Shown: positions 1-5,457 of the stretch, piece by piece | How positions within the stretch are numbered: position 1 is the stretch's first letter | How the letters are laid out: each line of letters starts with the position of its first letter | From: an uncultured Clostridia bacterium | Lineage (GTDB): Bacteria; Bacillota; Clostridia; Oscillospirales; Acutalibacteraceae | Length of the DNA: 5,457 nt | Reading direction: 5' to 3' | Assembly (NCBI GenBank): GCA_947628595.1 | Contig: CANRAN010000096.1 | Coordinates: 1 to 5,457 of the forward strand | The notes under the pieces: generated by a model | Seen by the model: the letters and a program-made list of their open reading frames with translations, nothing else | Database searches by the model: none | What the model was told of the DNA's origin: nothing | Translations under genes and position numbers: made by a program

Positions 1-1286
1 ATAAGCTCATCGGTATTATCTTTTTCCTCAATCATAATAGGACATATTCCCCATGACATATTTGTCTGCCGCCATACTTTTTCGCTCGGTGTTCCGCTGA
101 TTATCGGACATTCGGGACGATATTTTGAAAGCATACGTGATGTGCTTCCGCTTTTTGATACCGTGATTATAGCCGCAGCACCGAGGTCATGTGCCGTTGT
201 ACAGGTAGCATGAGAAATTGCTGAGGTAACATCAGGTCTTTCGTGTATATCAAGCTTATTGAAACGATCAATATAATTGATATTGTTTTCGGTGGTTTCG
301 GCAATTTTTGCCATTGTTTTTACAGCCTCTATCGGATATGCTCCCGCGGCCGTTTCACCTGAAAGCATTATTCCGCTTGTTCCGTCATAAATAGCATTTG
401 CAACGTCCGTTGTTTCAGCACGTGTCGGACGGGGATTTTTAATCATAGAATCGAGCATCTGCGTAGCCGTTATAACGGGCTTATCCGAATTTCTTGTTTT
501 TCGGATAAGCATTTTCTGTATAACCGGAATTTCTTCAATAGGTATCTCTACACCAAGATCTCCTCTTGCTACCATTATACCGTCGGAAACCCTTACTATA
601 TCGTCTATATTGTTTACTCCGTCTTTGTTTTCTATCTTGGCTATTATTCTTATGTCATGTCCGCCGCCTGATTCAAGCTCGGAACGCATTTCATTTATAT
701 CCTCGGCACAGCGTGTAAAGGATGCGGCAACAAAATCTACATCCTGCTCTATACCGAATTTTAGATCCTGTCTATCCTTTTCACTAAGGAAAGGAAGTGA
801 CAGCGTTATATCCGGCACATTAATACCCTTATGTGAAGAAATAGGGCCACCATTAAGAACCTCACAAATTATTTCCTTATCGGTTTTACTCTTCACTTCC
901 ATTTCGATTAGACCGTCATCTACAAGTATCTTTGTTCCGACATCAACATCATTCGGAAGCCCTGCAAAGGTTATTGAGCAGTGGCTATTATCACCGTCAC
1001 AGGGAATTGTCGTCAACGTATATCTTTGTCCTGTTTCAAGTGTTACCTTTTCCGGGAAATTTCCTGTGCGTATTTCGGGACCTTTGGTATCGAGAAGTAT
1101 AGCAATAGGCATCTCAAGCTCCTTGCGAAGCTTTTTTATTTTTTCAATTTTAGCCTTATGCTCCTCATAGGTTCCGTGTGACATATTTATTCTTGCTACA
1201 TCCATACCGCCGAGTATAAGACTGCGTAAAACGTCCTCATCCTCGGTTGACGGTCCGAGGGTACATATAATTTTAGTTTTCCTCAT
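1..1286 (-). CDS. pyk: Pyruvate kinase, 3' end beyond the window
   Basis: Cytoplasmic glycolytic enzyme converting phosphoenolpyruvate and ADP to pyruvate and ATP. The reading frame is open from ATG at 1286 to the window edge, giving 428 residues. The start matches the family N-terminus (MRKTKIICTLGPST) and has a good ribosome binding site. Visible motifs: DVARINMSHG near 29-38 with R32, N34 and S36; DTKGPEIRTG at 66-75; KIEN with K217 and E219; the MVARGDLG segment with D243; and ATQM around T275. The spacing fits rabbit muscle enzyme numbering with an offset of 52, so K217, E219 and D243 correspond to the catalytic lysine and the two Mg2+ ligands. Glu71 in TKGPEIRTG is the residue typical of K+-dependent pyruvate kinases. 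The barrel, B domain (about 75-170) and most of the C-terminal domain (about 335-428) are intact. About 45 residues are missing if it is a typical form of about 470. Whether a longer form with an extra phosphohistidine-like domain is present cannot be seen. The gene is divergent from the small gene at 1501 and appears to have its own promoter. Confidence 0.97.
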   Translation of the reverse strand, partial: MRKTKIICTLGPSTEDEDVLRSLILGGMDVARINMSHGTYEEHKAKIEKIKKLRKELEMPIAILLDTKGPEIRTGNFPEKVTLETGQRYTLTTIPCDGDNSHCSITFAGLPNDVDVGTKILVDDGLIEMEVKSKTDKEIICEVLNGGPISSHKGINVPDITLSLPFLSEKDRQDLKFGIEQDVDFVAASFTRCAEDINEMRSELESGGGHDIRIIAKIENKDGVNNIDDIVRVSDGIMVARGDLGVEIPIEEIPVIQKMLIRKTRNSDKPVITATQMLDSMIKNPRPTRAETTDVANAIYDGTSGIMLSGETAAGAYPIEAVKTMAKIAETTENNINYIDRFNKLDIHERPDVTSAISHATCTTAHDLGAAAIITVSKSGSTSRMLSKYRPECPIISGTPSEKVWRQTNMSWGICPIMIEEKDNTDEL

Positions 1287-1290
1287 AATA

Positions 1291-1297
1291 TCTCTCC
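1291..1297 (-). promoter_or_regulatory. Ribosome binding site of pyk
   Basis: On the minus strand GGAGAGA lies four bases before the ATG at 1286. It supports that start over any internal methionine. Confidence 0.75.
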
Positions 1298-1324
1298 GTT
1301 CATAGTTTTTATTGTTACATACTT

Positions 1325-1353
1325 ATGATACACCATATAGGATAATTTTACAA
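1325..1353 (-). promoter_or_regulatory. Candidate sigma-A promoter of pyk
   Basis: On the minus strand a -35 box TTGTAA (1353-1348) is followed after 17 bases by a -10 box TATCAT (1330-1325). Transcription would begin near 1318 and give a leader of about 32 nt before the pyk ATG. The region is AT-rich, so chance matches are possible, but spacing and location are ideal. Confidence 0.55.
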
Positions 1354-1363
1354 GAAAAAATTA

Positions 1364-1396
1364 TTTTGTAAAAATATAACATTAATGTTTACAAAA
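1364..1396. repeat. Inverted repeat upstream of the pyk promoter
   Basis: TTTTGTAAA at 1364-1372 and TTTACAAAA at 1388-1396 are perfect 9-bp inverted arms separated by 15 bases. The separate 12-bp palindrome AACATTAATGTT occupies 1378-1389 and overlaps the right arm. The structure lies just upstream of the proposed pyk -35 box, where an activator or repressor could bind. No regulator family can be assigned with confidence. Confidence 0.35.
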
Positions 1397-1419
1397 ATAA
1401 CAAATAAATAAAAACGTAC

Positions 1420-1463
1420 AATTTTGCAACTTAACTAAAAATGATTGACTAAGTTGGTAAATT
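1420..1463. repeat. Dyad covering the -35 region of the small plus-strand gene
   Basis: The arm AATTTTGCAACTTA (1420-1433) and the arm TAAGTTGGTAAATT (1450-1463) are inverted copies matching at 12 of 14 positions. The inner seven bases, CAACTTA and TAAGTTG, match perfectly. The centre sits just upstream of the -35 box and the right arm runs through the promoter spacer. A further TAAGTT copy occurs at 1482-1487, 32 bases after the one at 1450 (about three helical turns) and next to the expected transcription start. This is a plausible operator; the regulator is unknown. Confidence 0.4.
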
Positions 1464-1473
1464 ATGCTACAAT
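1445..1473 (+). promoter_or_regulatory. Strong sigma-A promoter for the small orphan gene
   Basis: TTGACT (1445-1450) and TACAAT (1468-1473) are separated by exactly 17 bases. A TG dinucleotide one base before the -10 box (1465-1466) forms an extended -10. This is the best promoter match in the window. Transcription should start near 1480, about 20 nt before the ATG at 1501. Confidence 0.75.
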
Positions 1474-1500
1474 ATTTACAGTAAGTTAGTTAAAAATTAT

Positions 1501-1734
1501 ATGCAACCGGATTATGTCGAGACGACTAGCTCCTTACCATCTAATCCGTTCATTTACTACGTTGATGATTCGGGTAAAAAAATAATTAGAGTGTCAAATG
1601 GAAATATACATTATTGTGAATACGATAATAACGGTGACGAAACTCTATTTCAAAGACTATATTCAGAATATAACGATACAGGAACACGGAGACTTACAGG
1701 TGAGGAGCTGTACGAAAAGTATCTGAATTATTGA
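1501..1734 (+). CDS. Hypothetical acidic 77-residue protein
   Basis: I do not recognise this protein. It begins MQPDYVETTSS and ends ELYEKYLNY. It is acidic, rich in Tyr, Asn, Asp and Glu, has two cysteine-poor halves with a single Cys in the middle (NIHYCEYDNNGDE), and shows no membrane segment or signal peptide. The middle looks like short beta strands (a FIYYVDDSG then KKIIRVSNGN stretch) and the end like an amphipathic helix. A near-consensus promoter ends 28 bases upstream and a perfect hairpin begins nine bases after the stop, which argue for a real monocistronic gene. Against it, no Shine-Dalgarno sequence precedes the ATG and the predicted leader is only about 20 nt. An in-frame stop at 1450-1452 limits upstream extension, and no other ATG fits. 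The gene is divergent from pyk and convergent with the transporter operon. The function is unknown. Confidence 0.55.
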   Translation: MQPDYVETTSSLPSNPFIYYVDDSGKKIIRVSNGNIHYCEYDNNGDETLFQRLYSEYNDTGTRRLTGEELYEKYLNY

Positions 1735-1743
1735 TATGACAAA

Positions 1744-1764
1744 GTGGGCAGTCTTTCTGCCCAC
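1744..1764. terminator. Perfect hairpin after the orphan gene, possible terminator
   Basis: GTGGGCAG (1744-1751) and CTGCCCAC (1757-1764) form a GC-rich 8-bp stem with loop TCTTT. It starts nine bases after the stop codon of the small plus-strand gene. No T-tract follows on the plus strand, and only a short TTTGT follows on the minus strand, so intrinsic termination is uncertain in both directions. It resembles the operon terminator at 1917-1948 in sequence. Confidence 0.45.
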
Positions 1765-1790
1765 ACCTCATAAAATCAGAAGTGATAATT

Positions 1791-1923
1791 GTGAAAATAA
1801 GAAAACGTACAGTTGCTGTTATTATACTTCGCTTGATATCCGCAGTAGTTCTTTCAGACAATGGGGATACCGGGAATACGGGTAAAATAAAAATTTATGA
1901 AGATTGTATTAATTATAAAAAAA
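1791..1923 (+). pseudogene. Possible remnant of a small secreted protein or lipoprotein gene
   Basis: From a GTG at 1791 (or 1782) the frame reads VKIRKRTVAVIILRLIS followed by AVVLSDNGDTGNTG. This resembles a positively charged n-region and hydrophobic core of a signal peptide. A lipobox would need Cys after the hydrophobic core; here the sequence reads LSDNG, and an arginine interrupts the core. The frame has no stop until 2057, but it would have to run through the terminator hairpin and antisense to the transporter gene, so the later part is not credible. No clear ribosome binding site is seen. It could be a decayed gene start or chance. Confidence 0.18.
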
Positions 1924-1948
1924 GTGGACAGACACCTCTGCCTGTCCA
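1917..1948 (-). terminator. Intrinsic terminator of the obg-mrnC-sulP operon
   Basis: On the minus strand TGGACAG (1948-1942) and CTGTCCA (1931-1925) form a 7-bp stem with a 10-base loop. After one C it is followed by seven T residues (A-run 1917-1923 on the plus strand). It starts 18 bases past the transporter stop codon. The plus strand also has a T-rich tail after the stem (1949-1960), so it may work in both directions. Confidence 0.85.
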
Positions 1949-1966
1949 TTTCTGTATTTTATGCCG

Positions 1967-4222
1967 CTACTCCATTTCTCCGCCGAAAGTCTCTTTGTAT
2001 TTCTCAGCAAGCTCCGGGTGGGTTTTGCTGAGCCTTTTTATATATTCCGCACGGTGACTGAGAAGTATCTCGTATGCTTCCGGATCGGACTTCTTCAAAG
2101 CCTCCGAGTGCTCCGTACGTCTTGCCTTGAGTCGCTCAAATATCTCAGGATCCATAGAAAGCATACGCTCTTCTATCTCCTCACGACGCTTTTCAAGTAA
2201 CTTTTCAAACATTTTTTCTCTTTCGGGGTCGTTTTTCAAAAGCGAGAATATACGCATCTCAATCCTGTCGATAAGCTCATCCTCATCAAAATAATTTATT
2301 CTTCCCCACGGTGTATGTTTCTCCGCCGCTACAAGACCCGATTCGGTAATATCAGCACTCAGAAGCTCATCTATAAGTTCATCAGTCATTTTGTCAATAT
2401 ATACGGTGCTGTCCATTCCGAATACCCATTCAAGCTCCGGCTGAATACCCTTTGCTGCTCTGCTTATATGCTTCGGCCGCTGTTCAACAGAACGCTGTTT
2501 TGGGGATTTGCCCTTGCTTTGTGTAAAGGCATATTTTTTTGCCGGCCCGGCTTTAGTATCTGTATCAAGCTGATAGGGGTATTCAAGTCCCGCATCTCTC
2601 AGTGCAAGGGCTGTTGTCATACGAACCGCACCACTCCTCAGAAGCTTTCCTGCTCCGTATTTTCTCAGCATATCGTTCACTTCACCAACGTGCTCTGTTA
2701 TGTAAAACTTTATACCTCTCTTTTTGTAATCCTCATACATAAGCACAAGTCTGTCTGCCGCTGTAATATCTATATCTCCTATTGCTCCGGCATTTACTAT
2801 TATGTACTTTGTTTCCGTAGTTACCGCATTTTCTATATCATTCTGAAGAGTATCTATGTTAGCAAAAAATAAATTCCCGCCGAAACGATATATAACAGTG
2901 TTTTTTATTGCCCTTGCTTCACTGTTTCTGGCTAAACTGTAAAAGCCATCCTTCCCCTTTATAACACCTAAAAACGCTCTCGGCGGTGTTACTGCACGAA
3001 TTACAACGGAAACAAACGAAAGCACAACTCCTATCATAACTCCGGCAATCGTTCCGAAAAACAATACGGATAAAAACGCTCCCATAAATATATAGAATTC
3101 ATTTCTGCTCGTTTTCCACAATCTCTTAGCCTCGTGAAACTCACAAGCATTCATAAGTGCGGATACTACTATTGCTGTGAGCACGGGAACCGGAAGATAT
3201 TCTATTATCGGTGTTGCAAAATACAATACCGCAAGCATTGCGGCAGCCGCAGATATAGAAATCCACTGTGATTTTGCACCGAACTGGCGTACAATTCCGG
3301 TTCTTGATACACTTCCGTTGACAGGACAGCAGCCTGTCAGTGCAGACGAGAAGTTTCCGATGGAATACGCAAGCACCTCACGGTTATTATCAAGCTTGTA
3401 TCCGTCCTTAAGCGCATTTCCCCTCGATGCAAGAAGTGATTCAGCAAGAATAACAACTGCAACCGAAAGGGAATTGAAAAGGTATTCCCCTATACTTCCC
3501 TTAAGCCTGTCTGTCCTCAGTATGAAAAATCCGCCAAAGCCACTGTCAACGTGAGGCAAGAGCTTTACTCCCATGCTGTCAATATGTAAAAACAGGGTAA
3601 GCACTGCTCCAATAACCATAACTACAACAGAAACAGGTACTTTCGGTATAAATTTCTTCCCGAGCATTATAATTACTATTACAGATATACCAAGTATAAG
3701 TGCAACAGGATTGAAGTTTTCACATTGCTCAATAATATTCTTTATAAGCTCCGGTGCCTCTCCTGTACCTGCCGAGCCGCCGAACAGCTTGGGCACCTGC
3801 ATAAGAATAATAGTACAGCATATACCCGAAACAAAGCCTCCCATAACGGGTGAACTTATGTATTGTACTATTCTTCCGGCCTTAAATATATAAAAAACCA
3901 ACAGCCATAAAGAAACCAATACTGTTATTATCGGAACAGCATTGACAGCCTCAGCAGATTCCGCCGCTATTCCCATTGCAGCAATAGCACCGCCTACAAG
4001 TGCCGCCGGAGCCGCATCAACACCAAAAACAAAATCCTTTGAGGATGTAAGCAGACCAAACAGAAATATAGGTATAACCGAGCCGTACAAACCATACTGC
4101 ATTGGCAATCCGGCAATTTGTGCATAACCCATTGATATGGGGATTGATATAAGGGCAACAATTATTCCGCCAAAAATATCCTTTATTAATTGCTTCGGCG
4201 TGACTGCAAATTTGTTTTTCAT
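1967..4222 (-). CDS. SulP-family anion transporter with STAS domain and long C-terminal extension
   Basis: Inner-membrane transporter of the SulP/SLC26 family, which moves anions such as sulfate, bicarbonate or dicarboxylates; the substrate here cannot be read from sequence. I chose the ATG at 4222 (751 residues) over an in-frame TTG at 4243: it lies one base after the mrnC stop (TGATATG) and has AGGGAAGA eight bases upstream. Residues 1-435 form the multi-pass membrane core. Its conserved SulP segments include GYAQIAGLPMQYGLYGS (about 32-48) and CPVNGSVSRTG (299-309), equivalent to the family P-x-T-G-S-x-S-R motif. A STAS domain spans about 440-545, with VIYRFGGNLFFAN at its start and DIDITAAD at 483-490; T487 sits near the site that carries Ser or Thr in other STAS domains. 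Residues 546-751 are extra: a basic Lys/Arg/Ser/Gln linker (to about 590), an acidic region (592-660), then charged repeats. Typical bacterial members have about 500-570 residues, so this one is long. It is the last gene of the obg-mrnC operon. Confidence 0.93.
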   Translation of the reverse strand: MKNKFAVTPKQLIKDIFGGIIVALISIPISMGYAQIAGLPMQYGLYGSVIPIFLFGLLTSSKDFVFGVDAAPAALVGGAIAAMGIAAESAEAVNAVPIITVLVSLWLLVFYIFKAGRIVQYISSPVMGGFVSGICCTIILMQVPKLFGGSAGTGEAPELIKNIIEQCENFNPVALILGISVIVIIMLGKKFIPKVPVSVVVMVIGAVLTLFLHIDSMGVKLLPHVDSGFGGFFILRTDRLKGSIGEYLFNSLSVAVVILAESLLASRGNALKDGYKLDNNREVLAYSIGNFSSALTGCCPVNGSVSRTGIVRQFGAKSQWISISAAAAMLAVLYFATPIIEYLPVPVLTAIVVSALMNACEFHEAKRLWKTSRNEFYIFMGAFLSVLFFGTIAGVMIGVVLSFVSVVIRAVTPPRAFLGVIKGKDGFYSLARNSEARAIKNTVIYRFGGNLFFANIDTLQNDIENAVTTETKYIIVNAGAIGDIDITAADRLVLMYEDYKKRGIKFYITEHVGEVNDMLRKYGAGKLLRSGAVRMTTALALRDAGLEYPYQLDTDTKAGPAKKYAFTQSKGKSPKQRSVEQRPKHISRAAKGIQPELEWVFGMDSTVYIDKMTDELIDELLSADITESGLVAAEKHTPWGRINYFDEDELIDRIEMRIFSLLKNDPEREKMFEKLLEKRREEIEERMLSMDPEIFERLKARRTEHSEALKKSDPEAYEILLSHRAEYIKRLSKTHPELAEKYKETFGGEME
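1970..2230 (-). other. DPE-capped helical repeats at the SulP C-terminus
   Basis: Residues 665-751 of the transporter contain four units that begin with Asp-Pro-Glu or His-Pro-Glu at 665, 691, 713 and 735. The spacings are 26, 22 and 22 residues. Each unit continues as a highly charged Glu/Lys/Arg helix with hydrophobic positions suited to packing, for example DPEIFERLKARR and DPEAYEILLSHR. The Asp-Pro-Glu is a classic helix N-cap, so the tail is probably a small bundle or a coiled-coil-like array in the cytoplasm. The fold assignment is inference. Confidence 0.7.
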
Positions 4223-4223
4223 A

Positions 4224-4619
4224 TCATTCTTCTTCCCTGCCAAGCGCTATTAATTCTCTTATTCTGTCTATATTATCTGAAAGATAGAGATAGCCGATCA
4301 GGGCTTCAAGAGCTGTTGCCATGTGATAATCGGCCATGCTTGCGTTTTTCGGTGCATGACCTGTATGTGCATTTCTTCCCCTCCTGATAATGTTCGCTTC
4401 TTCCTCTGTCAGATAAGGTTCAATCCTTTTTACAAGCCTTGCCTGTGCCTCACATCGGACAACCTCGACCTTTTTCAGATTAAGCTCCTTGACAGGTCGG
4501 TTTGCATGACAAACAAGTTCTTCCCTTACAATAAGGTCATATACCCCGTCGCCAACAAATGCAAGTCCGAGTGTGCTTATTTCATTCGGATTACATTCAA
4601 GTAAAGATAATCTTGACAT
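4224..4619 (-). CDS. mrnC: Mini-ribonuclease III
   Basis: Cytoplasmic endoribonuclease of the RNase III-like family without a double-stranded RNA-binding domain. In Bacillus it trims the 23S rRNA ends, with ribosomal protein L3 as helper. The protein has 131 residues, the usual size. LGLAFVGDGVYDLIVRE (17-33) carries the acidic residues D24 and D28 of the RNase III signature. RRGRNAHTGHAPKN (79-92) is the characteristic Mini-III segment. TALEALIGYLYL (102-113) supplies E105, the second catalytic acidic site. The ATG at 4619 is supported by a near-perfect AGGGAGG that overlaps the obg stop codon. The gene lies 9 nt after obg and 1 nt before the transporter start. In Bacillus-type genomes mrnC normally follows cysS, so this position next to obg is different, though functionally sensible for ribosome assembly. 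Confidence 0.94.
   Translation of the reverse strand: MSRLSLLECNPNEISTLGLAFVGDGVYDLIVREELVCHANRPVKELNLKKVEVVRCEAQARLVKRIEPYLTEEEANIIRRGRNAHTGHAPKNASMADYHMATALEALIGYLYLSDNIDRIRELIALGREEE
4231..4238 (-). promoter_or_regulatory. Ribosome binding site of the SulP gene, inside mrnC
   Basis: AGGGAAGA on the minus strand ends eight bases before the ATG at 4222 and lies within the last codons of mrnC. It decides the start in favour of ATG at 4222 and implies translational coupling with mrnC. Confidence 0.6.
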
Positions 4620-4623
4620 ATAT

Positions 4624-4630
4624 CCTCCCT
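4624..4630 (-). promoter_or_regulatory. Ribosome binding site of mrnC
   Basis: AGGGAGG on the minus strand, four bases before the ATG at 4619, overlaps the TAG stop of obg (4631-4629). Confidence 0.85.
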
Positions 4631-5457
4631 ATTCCATATACTCAAATTCAAAATCATACAGACTCACAGTATCTCCCTCCTGTATTCCTGCCTTTCTAAG
4701 CTCATCTATAACACCTGAGCTTTCAAGAACCCTCTGAAAATACTGTAAAGAATCCGTATCATTGAAGTCTATCATTCGCAATACTCTCAGAAGCTTATCA
4801 GCCTCAACAAAGAATACACCGCCCTTATTCGTAACCTTGATATCTACCTTACTTATCTCTTCAACCTCCGGCAGCGGTGCAGGCTCAGCTTCATATCGTA
4901 CTACGGGCGGAAGCTTTGAAAGCTGCTCCCGAATTTCCTTGAGAAGCGGCTCTACATCATAGGATATCGCCGCCATTATCGGGAAAAATTTATAACCCTG
5001 TTCCTCTATGAATTTACGGAAGTCCTCAACAACCTCATCATCTGTAAGATCGCATTTATTTGCAGCAACTATCATTGGTCTTTCTGCAAGTTCAGGGTTA
5101 AATTTCTTCAGCTCCTCATTTATAATACGGAAATCCTCTTTCGGATCCCTGCCCTCACTTCCCGATACATCGACCATATGGACAAGCAGCCGACAACGCT
5201 CAACGTGCCTTAAAAACTGATGACCAAGTCCAAGCCCGTCGCCTGCTCCCTCTATAAGACCGGGGATATCCGCCATAACAAAGGATGATCCTTCCCCCAT
5301 TCGTACGACACCGAGAACAGGAGTTATTGTTGTAAAATGATAATTTGCAATAATAGGCTTTGCCTCACTTACAACAGATATCAAGGTTGACTTTCCTACG
5401 TTAGGAAAACCAACTATACCGACATCTGCAAGCAGCTTAAGCTCAAGCTGCACCTCA
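4629..5457 (-). CDS. obg: Obg GTPase, 3' part only (G domain and OCT domain)
   Basis: Ribosome-associated GTPase needed for 50S subunit assembly and linked to stringent response and growth control. The window cuts the gene inside the junction between the N-terminal OBG fold and the G domain, so about 150 residues are missing at the start. The frame continues upstream of the GTG at 5453 (the preceding codon is GAG), so that GTG is internal. Visible in order: ELKLLADVGIVGFPNVGKST with the P-loop; the switch I segment NYHFTTITP (most family members have Pro where His stands); the switch II motif DIPGLIEGAGDGLGLGHQFL; NKCD as G4; then a weak G5 region PIMAAISYD, where most members have a Ser-Ala pair. 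The last 75 or so residues form the OCT domain (KVDIKVTNKGGVFFVEADK to GDTVSLYDFEFEYME), typical of Gram-positive Obg. It is the upstream member of an operon with mrnC and the SulP gene. Its promoter is outside the window. Confidence 0.96.
   Translation of the reverse strand, partial: EVQLELKLLADVGIVGFPNVGKSTLISVVSEAKPIIANYHFTTITPVLGVVRMGEGSSFVMADIPGLIEGAGDGLGLGHQFLRHVERCRLLVHMVDVSGSEGRDPKEDFRIINEELKKFNPELAERPMIVAANKCDLTDDEVVEDFRKFIEEQGYKFFPIMAAISYDVEPLLKEIREQLSKLPPVVRYEAEPAPLPEVEEISKVDIKVTNKGGVFFVEADKLLRVLRMIDFNDTDSLQYFQRVLESSGVIDELRKAGIQEGDTVSLYDFEFEYME

Noticed and set aside
610..1170. Long plus-strand open frame opposite pyruvate kinase
   Set aside because: It is the antisense shadow of a clearly conserved pyk sequence, with Ser/Ile-rich composition typical of such shadows.
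1376..1396. Catabolite-response (cre) element at the pyk upstream repeat
   Set aside because: The minus-strand TTGTAAACATTAATG resembles the left half of cre but lacks the central CG and a proper right half.
1287..1966. tRNA, riboswitch or CRISPR in the intergenic regions
   Set aside because: I found no cloverleaf, no known riboswitch core and no regularly spaced repeats, only the hairpins and dyads listed.
1924..2057. Continuation of the 1782 frame to a stop at 2057
   Set aside because: It passes through the operon terminator and then reads antisense to the SulP 3' end, so only the first part could be genuine.
2315..2872. Plus-strand open frame of 185 residues, Cys- and Tyr-rich
   Set aside because: It lies wholly antisense to the STAS domain and tail of the SulP gene and has no promoter or ribosome binding site.
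4223..4243. Upstream TTG start for the SulP gene
   Set aside because: It overlaps mrnC by 20 bases. The ATG at 4222 has a ribosome binding site and the tight TGATATG junction.
5451..5453. GTG as the start of the Obg gene
   Set aside because: The frame continues upstream and the segment is the conserved linker before the G domain; the gene is simply cut by the window edge.

Overview
The window looks like chromosomal DNA from an anaerobic Firmicute, most likely class Clostridia (Ruminococcus/Oscillospiraceae-like). This is inferred from moderately AT-rich DNA with very AT-rich intergenic sequence, strong AGGGAGG-type ribosome binding sites, an Obg GTPase with the C-terminal OCT domain, and a Mini-RNase III. 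No species-level marker is present. No mobile element, CRISPR array, tRNA or rRNA was seen.

Layout. Positions 1-1286 (minus) hold pyruvate kinase, running off the left edge. Positions 1287-1500 are an AT-rich divergent intergenic region with a minus-strand promoter for pyk, a plus-strand promoter of near-consensus sigma-A type, and two dyads. Positions 1501-1734 (plus) hold a 77-residue acidic orphan protein. Positions 1735-1966 contain a perfect 8-bp hairpin, a short possibly decayed reading frame with a signal-peptide-like start, and a clear intrinsic terminator for the minus-strand operon. Positions 1967-5457 are a compact minus-strand operon, in transcription order obg (3' part only), mrnC and a SulP-family anion transporter gene. 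The gap between obg and mrnC is 9 nt and that between mrnC and the transporter is 1 nt.

How the genes relate. Obg (ribosome-associated GTPase) and Mini-RNase III (23S rRNA maturation) form a coherent ribosome-biogenesis pair. The SulP transporter is an unexpected third member, apparently co-transcribed and translationally coupled through the TGATATG junction. It carries the usual membrane core and STAS domain plus an unusual cytoplasmic C-terminal extension of about 200 residues, ending in helix-like repeats that each begin with Asp/His-Pro-Glu. Pyruvate kinase is ordinary and of the K+-dependent type.

Most of the window is conventional. I see no convincing new multi-gene system. The items most worth a second look are the SulP C-terminal extension, the orphan 77-residue gene with its promoter and dyad, and the obg-mrnC-sulP gene order.
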